This document shows, piece after piece, positions 27,372-36,858 of a stretch of DNA of 64,000 nt (position 1 is its first letter; each line of letters begins with the position of its first letter). Origin of the DNA: Cyanobacteria bacterium FACHB-DQ100 (GTDB lineage: Bacteria > Cyanobacteriota > Cyanobacteriia > Leptolyngbyales > Leptolyngbyaceae); the NCBI GenBank assembly GCA_014695195.1, contig JACJNW010000039.1, forward strand, positions 62,001 through 126,000, read 5' to 3'. The translations under genes and the position numbers were made by a program. The notes under the pieces are model-generated. The model ran no database searches. It saw only the letters and a list, made by a program, of their open reading frames with translations, and was not told the origin of the DNA.

Positions 27372-28275
27372 GCACAACAATGGCAGATTTAATGGCTCTT
27401 GGAACGGGCTTTCCCGCTTTATCCACTTTGCCATAGAACGTTTGATCTTGGTAAACCAGCGCAGAAGAAGAGCCGCCATCGAGATTTAACGCCTGCTTCA
27501 CTCCCAATCGCTGCATAAACCCCACCAGCGCTTGCACCGACATTCCAGAATTCTGCGGTGCATCCGCTCTCTGGGCTGCCATGACTAACACGACCGATCC
27601 GTCTTGCGTAATTCCGATCGCGCTTCTTGAATTCCGTTGATTCACACCGATCGAGTCTCGTCCCACGTTTGGATCAACAAACCCCTCTTCAGTCGCAGTA
27701 AATTCTGGTAGAAGCTGAGGACCTCCCCCGATCGCATCGATCAATTTACAACCCGACGGAACCTTCTCTAATCGAGACGCGATCGCATACCTCACCTGCT
27801 CACCACATTGGTAACTGCGAAACTCTGATCGCTCCAAAATCTGTGGCAAATAAGGCTGAAGATCCAGATTCTGCATTAACCGATCGTTCTGCTCGGGATT
27901 GCTTACAACCTTTCCATTTTTAGTGACATACGAAGTCGTTTTCGCGTTTTTAGGATCGAAGAAACCGCCATTGAGAACCGCGATCGTCTTTTGGGGTTTG
28001 GCAAATTCTTCCACCGTTTCAAGCGTTGGAGCAACCGCGATCGACACTTTAAACCGGCTCCGAGGCGAAATCGTTACCGTATGAATATCGCTATTGGGTA
28101 GAGAATAGCGCTGGTACTTCGGCAACTCAACGATCGGCGTAGAAGCAGGAGAGGTCGTTGCCTCTGGCGTGGATTGTGATGAAACCGGAGCGGGTGGAAT
28201 CAATGAATAAACAAACCACAACCCCAAGCCGCCACACCCAAACAAGGCTAAACTTGCGATCCACAATCTTTTCAC
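27364..28275 (-). CDS. NAGPA-type phosphodiester glycosidase-family protein
   Basis: This 303-residue extracytoplasmic protein has an N-terminal membrane anchor (WIASLALFGCGGLGLWFVYSL) and a domain (about 70-300) of the NAGPA/DUF2233 family, with AVLNGGFFDPKN, IGGGPQLL and ALNLDGGSSSALV. Family members cleave phosphodiester-linked sugars, such as GlcNAc-1-phosphodiesters, or modify cell-wall glycans. The GTG at 28275 is chosen as start because AGGAG lies seven bases upstream, while the longer frame to 28332 has none. It is coupled to the glycosylase gene downstream. Confidence 0.88.
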   Translation of the reverse strand: MKRLWIASLALFGCGGLGLWFVYSLIPPAPVSSQSTPEATTSPASTPIVELPKYQRYSLPNSDIHTVTISPRSRFKVSIAVAPTLETVEEFAKPQKTIAVLNGGFFDPKNAKTTSYVTKNGKVVSNPEQNDRLMQNLDLQPYLPQILERSEFRSYQCGEQVRYAIASRLEKVPSGCKLIDAIGGGPQLLPEFTATEEGFVDPNVGRDSIGVNQRNSRSAIGITQDGSVVLVMAAQRADAPQNSGMSVQALVGFMQRLGVKQALNLDGGSSSALVYQDQTFYGKVDKAGKPVPRAIKSAIVVHE

Positions 28276-28795
28276 GATCGAACTCCTGATGATGAAAACT
28301 CCACAACTGCTTGAAGCATACAAGCCACCCATGCTTCACAGTCTCTTTATTAGAGCGTGAATTCAGCGAGACGAAATAAAAATTGCAGTAGAGCCTGGTA
28401 AAACGAAATCTTTGCAGTGATTATACGGATAACTCAGGTGCGTCCCTTCAATTGCTGCACTAAGCTCTGTCAAATCTACCCGTAATTCCTTGATTTACTC
28501 TTCAAGGCTAGAATTTCGCCATTTTTCGCAGGCAGCACCCGTCGCCATACAGATCAAACTTCTAGCTCACAATCCACAATCTCGCCAGCAAAAACAACAC
28601 CCCTCTCCTGCCCTGATCCCGCTAACAACCCGCGAAATTTCTGATGTTGTTTTAGCAACATTCATGATTTTGTCCTGATTCCTCCGGAAGATTACCGTAT
28701 CAGTAGTCGTGTGCATCGAAATTGCCTAGAAATTCCCTGCGCTTCTCTTTGACCGCGCACTCTCAATAGCCGAGTTTATATCCTCCTGTGAGCTT
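28276..28795. other. divergent intergenic region
   Basis: This 520-base region lies between the NAGPA-type gene and the polysaccharide export gene. I see no gene; a short plus-strand frame at 28490-28678 is low in coding character. It should hold two promoters. The export gene's ribosome-binding site CCTGTGAG near 28788 is weak. Confidence 0.55.
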
Positions 28796-30877
28796 ATGAA
28801 GTTGAAGTTATCGCCGACTCGCGTATCACTCCTCGCTTTGGGTGCTTTTGCAGCAGTCGTGGCTCAAGAGCTAGCCCGCTCCGATGCAAAGACTCCGAGC
28901 GCCACACCGCCTAATAAATTTAACGCTAAGCAAAACTCCGCCCCTCCAGCCGCGCCCCTTCCCGATCGAGTCGCGCTTTCTCAGCCAGAAAGCCTGTTTT
29001 CTGCGCTCCCCACGATCTCAAATCCAACCGCGATCGCAAAGCCCGCAGTCCCAGCGAATCAACCGATCGTTCCGCCGCCGCCGCCAACCGTTGCTGCATC
29101 CTTGCCCAATCTGGGCGTGACCGATGTGAACCAACTGCCGATCGATACCATTATCGAGCAAACCCTGAAGCTTCCCCCGCCGCCGCCTAAAGTTACCGTC
29201 AGCGCGGATCAATCTGCTCCGAAAGCCCCAACAGGCGCTCCGAAGGATGTGCAGGGTCATCGCGCCCAGCCCAGCATCACGGCAATGATGCAGCAAGGCA
29301 TCATGAAAGGCTACAGCGATGGGACATTCCGACCGGATGCCCCCATCACCGATGCTCAGTTCAAAAGCATCACCAAACAGGCAGCCACAAAATCGAGCAC
29401 GATCGCATCGCTAAAACGCCCGAAAGACATCGTGACCCGCGCCGATGCTGCCACCTATATTCATCGGCAATTGCTCAGAGCCAGCACGATCGAGAAATCT
29501 CAATTGGTCGCTCAGGCTCCCACCTCGGCTCCATTACCGATCCTGAACGCTAGCGACTCGGCTCAACTGGTCAACAGCACGCCTGCAAGCCGTCCTCTAC
29601 CCCCTGCAACTCCACCCATCGCCGTTTCATCTGATGTAGATACAGCGGATACTGACTCCTACACCTTGGGTGCGGGCGATCGCATCCGCGTCGAGATTTT
29701 CAACGTGCCAGAGTACAGCAAGGAATATCAAGTCCTTGTGAATGGAACACTGAATCTGCACCGGGTCGGCAACGTTTCAGTCGCCGGGTTAACGATTCGT
29801 CAGGCTCAAAGCGCGATCGCCGCTCGTTACTCCCGCCTGCTCAAAGCCCCCACCGTGGATGTCAGCCTGATCAGCGCCCGTCCTGTCAATGTGGCGATCG
29901 CCGGTGAAGTCGGCAAGCCCGGAACCTATGCGCTGTCGTTTGGCGAGGGTGGAAAATTTCCCACCGTGACGAAACTGATTCGCGAGGCAGGTGGCATGAA
30001 TCGCTCTGCAGATGCGCGTCAGGTGGTCGTGCGGCGCAACGGCAGTCAGGAAATTCGCCTCAATATGTGGGAACTGTTTACCACGGGTAATATCCGCCAA
30101 GATTTGTCTCTGCGTGATGGAGATTCGATTTTCATTCCGGCGGCAAATTCGGTCAATCTAGCTGAAGTTGCACAAATGGCAGATGCCAACTTTAGCATCA
30201 GCGCGACTCAACCCGTTAATGTTGCTGTGGTTGGCGAAGTAGCGCGTCCAGGTCCTTACATCATTAAAGACCAAACTCCCACGCTGTCTAGCGCAATTCG
30301 AGAAGCAGGCGGCATCAAACAGCTTGCCAATCTAAAAGAAGTCAAAGTTCGTCGCAACACCCGCAGCGGCGCTCCTCAAACGATCAGCGTCGATCTCTGG
30401 CAATTGCTTAAATCCGGTGACCTCAAGCAGGATCTAGTGTTGCAGCAAGGCGACACGATCGAGATTCCAACCGCACTCGCGCTTAACTCAGAAGAAGCGA
30501 GACAGCTCGGTGATGCCAGCTTTGCCCCGAGGTCGGTCAAGATTACCGTAGTTGGCGAAGTTGAGAAGCCCGGTCAAGTCGAAGTGCCGATGAATACGCC
30601 ACTGAATCAAGCCTTGCTTGCAGCAGGTGGATTTACGCGCCAAGCGAATCGTCGTCGGGTGGAATTGGTACGGCTCAATCCAAATGGCTCTGTGAGTCGT
30701 CAAAATGTCTCGATCGACCTGTCACGCGGAATCGATGAAAAAGGCAATCCGCTGTTAAAAGACGGTGACGTGCTGGTGATCGATCGCAATGGACTTGCAA
30801 AAACAGGCGATACGCTCAACAACGTTCTCGGGCCTGTGCTTCAAGTCTTGCCGTTCCGATTCTTATTTGGATTGTAA
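28796..30877 (+). CDS. Wza-type polysaccharide export protein with SLH-like segment
   Basis: This 693-residue exopolysaccharide export protein has an N-terminal signal sequence (SLLALGAFAAVVAQ), a Pro/Ala-rich linker and an SLH-like segment (about 155-215, with IMKGYSDGTFRPDAPITDAQF). A Poly_export domain (about 280-365, YTLGAGDRIRVEIFNVPE) is followed by three SLBB domains (VNVAIAGEVGKPGTYAL, VNVAVVGEVARPGPYII, VKITVVGEVEKPGQVEV). It should form the outer-membrane exit of a Wzx/Wzy-type system. The SLH segment in front of the export domain may tether it to the cell wall. A Wzc-like gene follows after 95 bases. Confidence 0.93.
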   Translation: MKLKLSPTRVSLLALGAFAAVVAQELARSDAKTPSATPPNKFNAKQNSAPPAAPLPDRVALSQPESLFSALPTISNPTAIAKPAVPANQPIVPPPPPTVAASLPNLGVTDVNQLPIDTIIEQTLKLPPPPPKVTVSADQSAPKAPTGAPKDVQGHRAQPSITAMMQQGIMKGYSDGTFRPDAPITDAQFKSITKQAATKSSTIASLKRPKDIVTRADAATYIHRQLLRASTIEKSQLVAQAPTSAPLPILNASDSAQLVNSTPASRPLPPATPPIAVSSDVDTADTDSYTLGAGDRIRVEIFNVPEYSKEYQVLVNGTLNLHRVGNVSVAGLTIRQAQSAIAARYSRLLKAPTVDVSLISARPVNVAIAGEVGKPGTYALSFGEGGKFPTVTKLIREAGGMNRSADARQVVVRRNGSQEIRLNMWELFTTGNIRQDLSLRDGDSIFIPAANSVNLAEVAQMADANFSISATQPVNVAVVGEVARPGPYIIKDQTPTLSSAIREAGGIKQLANLKEVKVRRNTRSGAPQTISVDLWQLLKSGDLKQDLVLQQGDTIEIPTALALNSEEARQLGDASFAPRSVKITVVGEVEKPGQVEVPMNTPLNQALLAAGGFTRQANRRRVELVRLNPNGSVSRQNVSIDLSRGIDEKGNPLLKDGDVLVIDRNGLAKTGDTLNNVLGPVLQVLPFRFLFGL

Positions 30878-30972
30878 AGGTTGTTACTCAACGCTTCTGT
30901 CACCTGTGAAGGCGCTGGTCTTCTTGCTTATTTTCGGTGCTGTTCGCCCTCGATTTTTCTTTAGGTGCTTTC

Positions 30973-33102
30973 ATGGAAAACCAGATTAAAACACCGCTCT
31001 CTCCCTCCGAAAAAAACGGCAAAGTTCCCCACGCTCCAGAATACTTGCTGGTGCCTGACTCCACACAAGCTGACGAAGATTCGGGGAAACTGCTAGAAGC
31101 ACTGCGCCGCAAAATTCCGCTGATCGCAGGCGTGACTGCTGCAACGACTGCTGCAGCTTGGGCAATCTCATGGAATCAGCGACCCACTTATGAAAGCGGG
31201 TTCCAGCTTCTGATTGAACCGGTCAGCCTTCAAAACCAGCAAGACCGCGATCCCTTGGGATCGGCTCCGTCCTCCAATCAAGACAACGTCAGTTACGAGA
31301 CTCAGATTGCGGTGCTGAAAAGCGCGAAGCTGCTGCAACCGATCGCCGAGCAAATCGCCCAGCGCTACCCAGAAATCGCCAGGGAAAACTTTGCGGAAAA
31401 GCTGACGATCGAGCGCCCAGCCGACACCAAGCTAATTCAAGTCAGCTACCGCGACTCTGATCCCGATCGCATCAAATTTGTCCTCGACAAACTAGCAGAA
31501 GGCTATCTGAGATACAGCCAGAAAGAGCGTGAAAGTAATCTCAGCTATGGCATTGCCTTTGTCGATCGTCAAATTGGTGAAACCCGCAAACGGGTAGACA
31601 ATCTGCAACGTCAGCTTCAAGCCTTTCGGCAGCAGAATAACTTCATCGCGCCGGAATCGCTTGCAGGACAAGTCACTGGACAAGTTCAATCGATCGCGCA
31701 GCAAAAATTCCAGACCGACAGGGAAATTGCGGAGATGCGGCGGCAGTATGGCAACCTCCAAGGGAGCGATGGTGCGAGGGCAGCGCTTGCTGCTGATGGG
31801 GCTTATCAAGGCGTTCTAAACAAGCTGCGCGACCTTGAAGCAAAGATCGCCACCGAATCGACGCGCTTTCAGGGTGACACCGTGGAAATGAGAGCCTTGC
31901 AGCAGCAGCGGGCTAGTCTTGTGCCAGTCCTGCGGCAAGAAGCGCAGCGCGTGTTGGGCAATCAATTATCCAAAGTCGGCTCGGATCTCTCGGTCCTGGA
32001 AACGCGGCGGCAGGTGTTAGACCGCGCTGACGCTTACTGGAACGGAGAAGTGCAGCGCTTGCCTGTTCTAACGCGCATCTTTACCGATCTCGATCGTGAA
32101 CGCACTGTTGCGACCGAAAGTTTAACTCGCTTGCTTGGCACTCGTGAGAATCTCCAAGTGCAAGCCGCCCAAAAGGACATTCCCTGGCAACTGATTACTC
32201 CACCGAGTCGTCCTAGCCAAGCTACAGACTCGCCGCAGCGCAACATTATTCTAGGGGCACTGGCAGGGTTGCTGTTGGGATCGGGGGCAGCGCTGCTGTC
32301 CGATCGACTCGATCGTCGAGTTCGCCGCATTTCGGATATCAAACGGCTCTCCAAGCTGCCGGTCTTGGGCGTAATTCCGTATGAAGTCAAAACGCCCGAA
32401 GTGCTGAAAGATCTACAAATCGCGCAGGCCTCCACCGAACTCGCTGAGGGGAATGCCTTTACTGAAGCCTTCCGATCGCTCTACACCAACCTCCGCTTAC
32501 TGAATACCGATCATCCAGTGCGATCGCTGGTCGTTAGTTCTGCGACACCCGGAGATGGTAAAACCACGGTTGCCCTGCATTTAGCGCAAGCGGCAGCCGC
32601 CATGGGACAGCGAGTGTTACTGGTCGATGCGGATCTGCGTCACCCAGAGATTGCCGAACGATTAGAGATTACAAACAGTAAAGGCTTGACCGAACTGGTT
32701 GCTCAGAGCTTGAATCCTCAAGATGTCATTCAGCGGCTTGAAGCGCTAGTCACGGTGAGCGGAGGCGATGAACCCATGCTGGGACGCACCAATTTTTCGA
32801 TTCTCACCAGTGGGAAAATGCCCCTTGATCCGACTCGGTTACTATCGTCCCAAAAGATGCAGCGTTTGAATGACTATTTCAAAGCGATGTATGATCTGGT
32901 GATTTTTGATGCACCCCCGCTTCTGAGCTATGCCGATAGTAGCTTGCTTGCTACCTGCACCAACGGAATGCTCGTCGTTGCCGGAATGGGTAAAACGGAT
33001 CAAGCCGACCTGAGACAAATGTTAGACACATTACAAACTGCGCGAGTTCCGGTACTGGGGATCGTTGCGACGTGCAGTAATGCAGCCGCTGTCGAAGATT
33101 GA
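30973..33102 (+). CDS. Wzc/ExoP-type polysaccharide co-polymerase with BY-kinase domain
   Basis: This 709-residue protein has an N-terminal Wzz domain with membrane helices (about 55-75 and about 430-450) enclosing a long periplasmic coiled coil, and a C-terminal BY-kinase domain with Walker A (TPGDGKTTVALHLAQ, about 524), A' (VLLVDADLRHPE, about 548) and B (LVIFDAPPLL, about 642). It controls chain length and export together with the Wza-like protein upstream. The C-terminus ends soon after ATCSNAAAVED and has no Tyr-rich tail, so autophosphorylation may be absent or differ. Start 30973 is preferred over an in-frame ATG at 30937. Confidence 0.92.
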   Translation: MENQIKTPLSPSEKNGKVPHAPEYLLVPDSTQADEDSGKLLEALRRKIPLIAGVTAATTAAAWAISWNQRPTYESGFQLLIEPVSLQNQQDRDPLGSAPSSNQDNVSYETQIAVLKSAKLLQPIAEQIAQRYPEIARENFAEKLTIERPADTKLIQVSYRDSDPDRIKFVLDKLAEGYLRYSQKERESNLSYGIAFVDRQIGETRKRVDNLQRQLQAFRQQNNFIAPESLAGQVTGQVQSIAQQKFQTDREIAEMRRQYGNLQGSDGARAALAADGAYQGVLNKLRDLEAKIATESTRFQGDTVEMRALQQQRASLVPVLRQEAQRVLGNQLSKVGSDLSVLETRRQVLDRADAYWNGEVQRLPVLTRIFTDLDRERTVATESLTRLLGTRENLQVQAAQKDIPWQLITPPSRPSQATDSPQRNIILGALAGLLLGSGAALLSDRLDRRVRRISDIKRLSKLPVLGVIPYEVKTPEVLKDLQIAQASTELAEGNAFTEAFRSLYTNLRLLNTDHPVRSLVVSSATPGDGKTTVALHLAQAAAAMGQRVLLVDADLRHPEIAERLEITNSKGLTELVAQSLNPQDVIQRLEALVTVSGGDEPMLGRTNFSILTSGKMPLDPTRLLSSQKMQRLNDYFKAMYDLVIFDAPPLLSYADSSLLATCTNGMLVVAGMGKTDQADLRQMLDTLQTARVPVLGIVATCSNAAAVED

Positions 33103-33299
33103 CGCACGATCGTATCTGCTGCCCAATCTACACTCAGACTTAAAAAATCCTCGTCAAGATTTCTCTTGCGGTGGATAGAAATCAACTGGAGCCTTCCTTA
33201 AAATCTGGATGTCGAAAGATTAAGCCGTGATCATAAAGGCTTGCGATCGCATTAGGACTCTAAGGTTATTACTCTAAGTTTGATAAAAGGAATCGGGAT

Positions 33300-34778
33300 A
33301 TGTCTGAACCGAATGGCGTGATGATGCAGTACTTTCATTGGTACTTGCCGAGTGATGGAACATTCTGGAATGAACTAGCAGAAAAGTCTAAAGAACTTGC
33401 AGAAGTTGGGGTCACGTCGCTCTGGTTGCCTCCGGCTTATAAAGGAGTTGGAGGCGGGTATGAAGTCGGGTATGGGGTTTATGACCTCTACGACTTGGGC
33501 GAATTCGAGCAGCATGGCTCGGTACGGACAAAGTACGGTACCAAAGACGAATACCTAAACGCAATCAAAGCGGCTCAGGCAGCAGGCATTCGGGTCTATG
33601 CGGATATTGTTTTTAATCACCGCATGGGTGCCGATCAGCAAGAGGAAATTGAAGCAACCCCATTGAGTCCCGACAACCGTAGTGAAGCGATCGGCGAATA
33701 CAAGCCCGTCAAAGCTTGGACGCATTTCACCTTCGCGGGTCGCGGCGGCAAATACTCCGAGATGGAATGGCACTGGTGGCACTTTGACGCGATCGACTAC
33801 GACGAGTATGAGAAACACAGACAAGCGGTGTATCTGCTCAAGGGCAAGGAATTCGATGACAATGTAGACCTAGAGAAAGGCAATTTTGACTATCTCATGG
33901 GCTGCGATATCGACATGAATCACCCGGAAGTGCGCGAAGAATTGAAGCGCTGGGGTGAGTGGTATCTCGACACAACCGGAGTCGATGGTTTTCGATTTGA
34001 TGCTGCTAAGCACGTAAAAGCGCCGTTCTTTCAGGAATGGCTGGAACACATGCGGCAGTACGCTCAGCGCAACCTGTTCGCGGTGGGTGAATACTGGTCG
34101 TATGAAGTGGAAGCGCTGCATTACTTCATTGAGGCGACTCAGGGAACTGTTGCACTGTTTGATGCGCCGTTGCACTTCAACTTCCATGTGGCAAGCCAAT
34201 CGGGCGATAGTTATGATATGCGCCAGATCTTTGATAACACCTTGGTACAGCAGCAGCCTGCTTTGGCAGTGACGATGGTCGAGAACCACGATTCTCAGCC
34301 GCTACAGGCGCTAGAGTCTCCCGTCGAACCTTGGTTTAAGCCGTTAGCTTATGCGCTGATTCTGCTGCGCTGCGAAGGCTATCCTTGTCTGTTTTACCCT
34401 GATTATTATGGGGCGCACTATCGCGATAATGGCAACGATGGCAACGAGCATGAAGTGTGGCTAGATTGTCATCGCTGGCTGATCGATAAGTTTCTGTATG
34501 CGCGGCGCGAGTATGCTTACGGCGATCAATACAACTACTTTGATCATTCTAATTTGGTCGGCTGGACGCGCTTAGGAAATGAAGCGCATCCGGGCGGAAT
34601 GGCAGTGGTGATGAGCAACGGAGACGGCGGCAGTAAGTGGATGGAGGTGGGACAGCCCGATCGTACCTATATCGATATCACCGAACACGTTCAAGAACCT
34701 GTGACGACCAATGCAGAAGGCTGGGGTGAGTTCGGGTGTAACGGTGGATCGGTTTCGGTTTGGGTGCCGCAATCTTAG
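33300..34778 (+). CDS. cytoplasmic alpha-amylase (GH13, AmyS-like)
   Basis: This 492-residue alpha-amylase hydrolyses internal alpha-1,4 bonds of glycogen-type glucans. It lacks a signal peptide, consistent with turnover of internal glycogen. The catalytic residues are Asp234 (GFRFDAAKH), Glu264 (AVGEYW) and Asp331 (VENHDSQP), with ADIVFNHRMGAD as region I. The MMQYFHWYLPSDGTFW start and the domain B stretch (WHWWHFDAIDYDEY) match the B. licheniformis/E. coli AmyA subfamily. RBS AAAAGGAAT precedes the start. It is probably monocistronic, ending in a long palindrome. Confidence 0.95.
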   Translation: MSEPNGVMMQYFHWYLPSDGTFWNELAEKSKELAEVGVTSLWLPPAYKGVGGGYEVGYGVYDLYDLGEFEQHGSVRTKYGTKDEYLNAIKAAQAAGIRVYADIVFNHRMGADQQEEIEATPLSPDNRSEAIGEYKPVKAWTHFTFAGRGGKYSEMEWHWWHFDAIDYDEYEKHRQAVYLLKGKEFDDNVDLEKGNFDYLMGCDIDMNHPEVREELKRWGEWYLDTTGVDGFRFDAAKHVKAPFFQEWLEHMRQYAQRNLFAVGEYWSYEVEALHYFIEATQGTVALFDAPLHFNFHVASQSGDSYDMRQIFDNTLVQQQPALAVTMVENHDSQPLQALESPVEPWFKPLAYALILLRCEGYPCLFYPDYYGAHYRDNGNDGNEHEVWLDCHRWLIDKFLYARREYAYGDQYNYFDHSNLVGWTRLGNEAHPGGMAVVMSNGDGGSKWMEVGQPDRTYIDITEHVQEPVTTNAEGWGEFGCNGGSVSVWVPQS

Positions 34779-34795
34779 TTTTGCGTTTATCCCAC

Positions 34796-34835
34796 AAACC
34801 CGTAGAGACGCGATCGATCGCGTCTCTACGGGTTT
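34796..34835. terminator. 40-bp perfect palindrome (terminator / REP-like)
   Basis: The sequence from AAACCCGTAGAGACGCGATC reads into its exact reverse complement without a loop, centred at 34815/34816, and contains the core GACGCGATC/GATCGCGTC. It lies between the convergent amylase and porin genes and continues TTTTCGCG, so it can serve as a bidirectional terminator. A shorter relative with the same core occurs at 44455-44482. Palindromes built on GTAGAGACGCGAT are, from memory, dispersed in filamentous cyanobacteria. Confidence 0.7.
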
Positions 34836-34875
34836 TCGCGTTTATTAACGATTGAATTACAATCGTCAACCCACT

Positions 34876-36747
34876 CTAAAAGCTAAACTGGGTGCGAATG
34901 TTACCGACATAAACGGTCGGGTTGCTGTTGAAGTTGTTGGCATTGAAAATCGCGTAGAACGTTGGCACGATCGCAATGTTGTTGCTGAGCGGATAGAAGT
35001 ACGAAGCCTCAAGCTGATACTGCGTTCCACCATCCCCACCGCCAGAAGCGAAGAATTGACGACCCCGTGTAATATCCATCGGCATCAAGAATGCGACTGT
35101 CGCTTGTGCGCCCTTCTTGCCTAAATCTGGGAAGGCAGCACCGACTTGAAAGGATTGTGTCCGCACTAAACCATTTACCGGATTGAGTCGCGTATTGGCA
35201 AAACTATAGCGACCAAACAAACCAATTCCAGGAGTAACCAGCCAATCGAAGTTCACACCAAACATACTGGCGTAAGCATATTTCAGTCCGCCGCCCGTGA
35301 CGCTGCCATCGGGTTGCAGCACCGAGAAACCCGGGCCTGCATCCAAATATCCATAAGGAATCGGTTCACCGATCGCGCCTCCGACTTGTCCACCGTATGC
35401 CTGAATCCGCGAGTAGTTATACTGCAAGCGCAGATTAAACGTATCGCTGGGTGAGAAGGTCAGTTCTGCTGAAGCCGTGTTAGTGCCGCCGAACAGTCCA
35501 AACGCCGGATTGCTTGAGGTGTTGAAGCCGAATTGAGACGGTAGAAACTCGGTGTTCTCGCCTAAGTAGCCCAACGCCAAGCGGAACTGACGGCCGAGTT
35601 GTGCTTCTACGACCAGTCCAGAGCCACGATCGATGGTGTTGGTCTGAGTGCTGTTTGAGGTGTCGAAGCTCGCGCCTGACGCAAAGACGTTGAGGAAGCG
35701 GTTGCCGTCGAAATGGCGATACCAGTTAATCCGAGGCCCAACCGTAACTTTGATCCCCTCGTTAACGGGGAAGGTGTAGAAAAAGTCCCGAATCACAATA
35801 TCACTGCGTCCGTTGACCGTTCCGGCGGTTTGGTCAAAGAACGGAACCCCCGTCGCATTAAAGAATCCAGCTGAGGCGTACTGATTGTATGGAGAGATGC
35901 CATTGCCTGCTGCTAGCTGCGTTACTAGGCTATCTCTTCCGGTGAATGAGGTGTTGAGCGTGAGCCAGGTGAGGAAGCTGAGCGTTGGCTCTGGATCGGG
36001 CGCGATCGCCGAAATCGGTGCGCCACCTGCCGTTCTTGCTCCTGCAAATCGTGTATCTGCTGCTGAACCGGGAACCCCCTCAAATCGCACATCTCCGGTA
36101 CTCCGCGCAATGGTCGGGTTAATCCATAGACCACCAGAGAGCTTCGTTGTGGTTGAGAATTGCTGTTTTTCTAGCGTTGTGGTGCGAGCTTCGAGCGCAT
36201 CCACACGACCCCGAATCGTTGCTAATTCTGCGGCAAACTGCTCTTGCAGTTTTTGCAGAGTCGCGAGGTCTTCTTTTTTAACCAAATCCGCCGTAGAAGC
36301 GGCGATCAGTTCGTTGATGCGATTGAGGCAGGCATTCAAACCTGCGGCAAATTCATAGCGTGTGGTTGCCCGATTGCCCCGGAAGGTACGATCGGGATAT
36401 CCAGCGATACAGCCATAACGCTCGACTAAAGACTGCAAGGCTTGAAATGCCCAATCTGTCGGTCGAACATCGGTGAATTGAGAAACCGAGGTCACTTGCT
36501 CCATTCCGGCTGCAGGTGCATCTGCTTCCAGTGCAGCAACGCTATTCACTGAGTCGAAGTTAGGCGTTACGTCTTTCGCGTCAGACTTGAGCTTGTGGGC
36601 TGCAACAGGTTCGGCGGGAGTCGCCTGTGCCGGGGTTGCTTCTAAGACCGGAGCTTGCAGTTTTTCGGACGCTTGCGCCGACTGCACCCAAAACAAGACC
36701 GCTGGAGCTGCTAACCACAGCTTCCAGTTGCGAGCAGGATTCAACAT
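34876..36747 (-). CDS. iron-uptake-type outer-membrane porin (SLH + OprB), paralogue 2
   Basis: This 623-residue protein is a longer paralogue of the 18230-19711 porin. It has a signal peptide (LWLAAPAVLFWVQSAQA), an acidic/Ala-rich stretch (about 27-75), an SLH domain (about 85-150, DVRPTDWAFQALQSLVERYG and GYPDRTFRGNRATTRYEF), a coiled coil (about 160-200), and an OprB-type barrel ending in TQFSF. It should provide outer-membrane passage for ions or small solutes. It is convergent with the amylase gene, from which the 40-bp palindrome separates it. Confidence 0.91.
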   Translation of the reverse strand: MLNPARNWKLWLAAPAVLFWVQSAQASEKLQAPVLEATPAQATPAEPVAAHKLKSDAKDVTPNFDSVNSVAALEADAPAAGMEQVTSVSQFTDVRPTDWAFQALQSLVERYGCIAGYPDRTFRGNRATTRYEFAAGLNACLNRINELIAASTADLVKKEDLATLQKLQEQFAAELATIRGRVDALEARTTTLEKQQFSTTTKLSGGLWINPTIARSTGDVRFEGVPGSAADTRFAGARTAGGAPISAIAPDPEPTLSFLTWLTLNTSFTGRDSLVTQLAAGNGISPYNQYASAGFFNATGVPFFDQTAGTVNGRSDIVIRDFFYTFPVNEGIKVTVGPRINWYRHFDGNRFLNVFASGASFDTSNSTQTNTIDRGSGLVVEAQLGRQFRLALGYLGENTEFLPSQFGFNTSSNPAFGLFGGTNTASAELTFSPSDTFNLRLQYNYSRIQAYGGQVGGAIGEPIPYGYLDAGPGFSVLQPDGSVTGGGLKYAYASMFGVNFDWLVTPGIGLFGRYSFANTRLNPVNGLVRTQSFQVGAAFPDLGKKGAQATVAFLMPMDITRGRQFFASGGGDGGTQYQLEASYFYPLSNNIAIVPTFYAIFNANNFNSNPTVYVGNIRTQFSF

Positions 36748-36858
36748 TTTTCCTCACACCGTAGAAATAAGCCAATGCTGTATGGTAGCAGACATTCACT
36801 CGATCGTATGTAACTTATTAGACTGACGGTTGTAAGCAGTGATTTTACCAGTGCTGAG

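Noticed and set aside
28490-28678. 62-codon plus-strand frame before the export gene
   Set aside because: No ribosome-binding site or coding pattern; probably promoter sequence.
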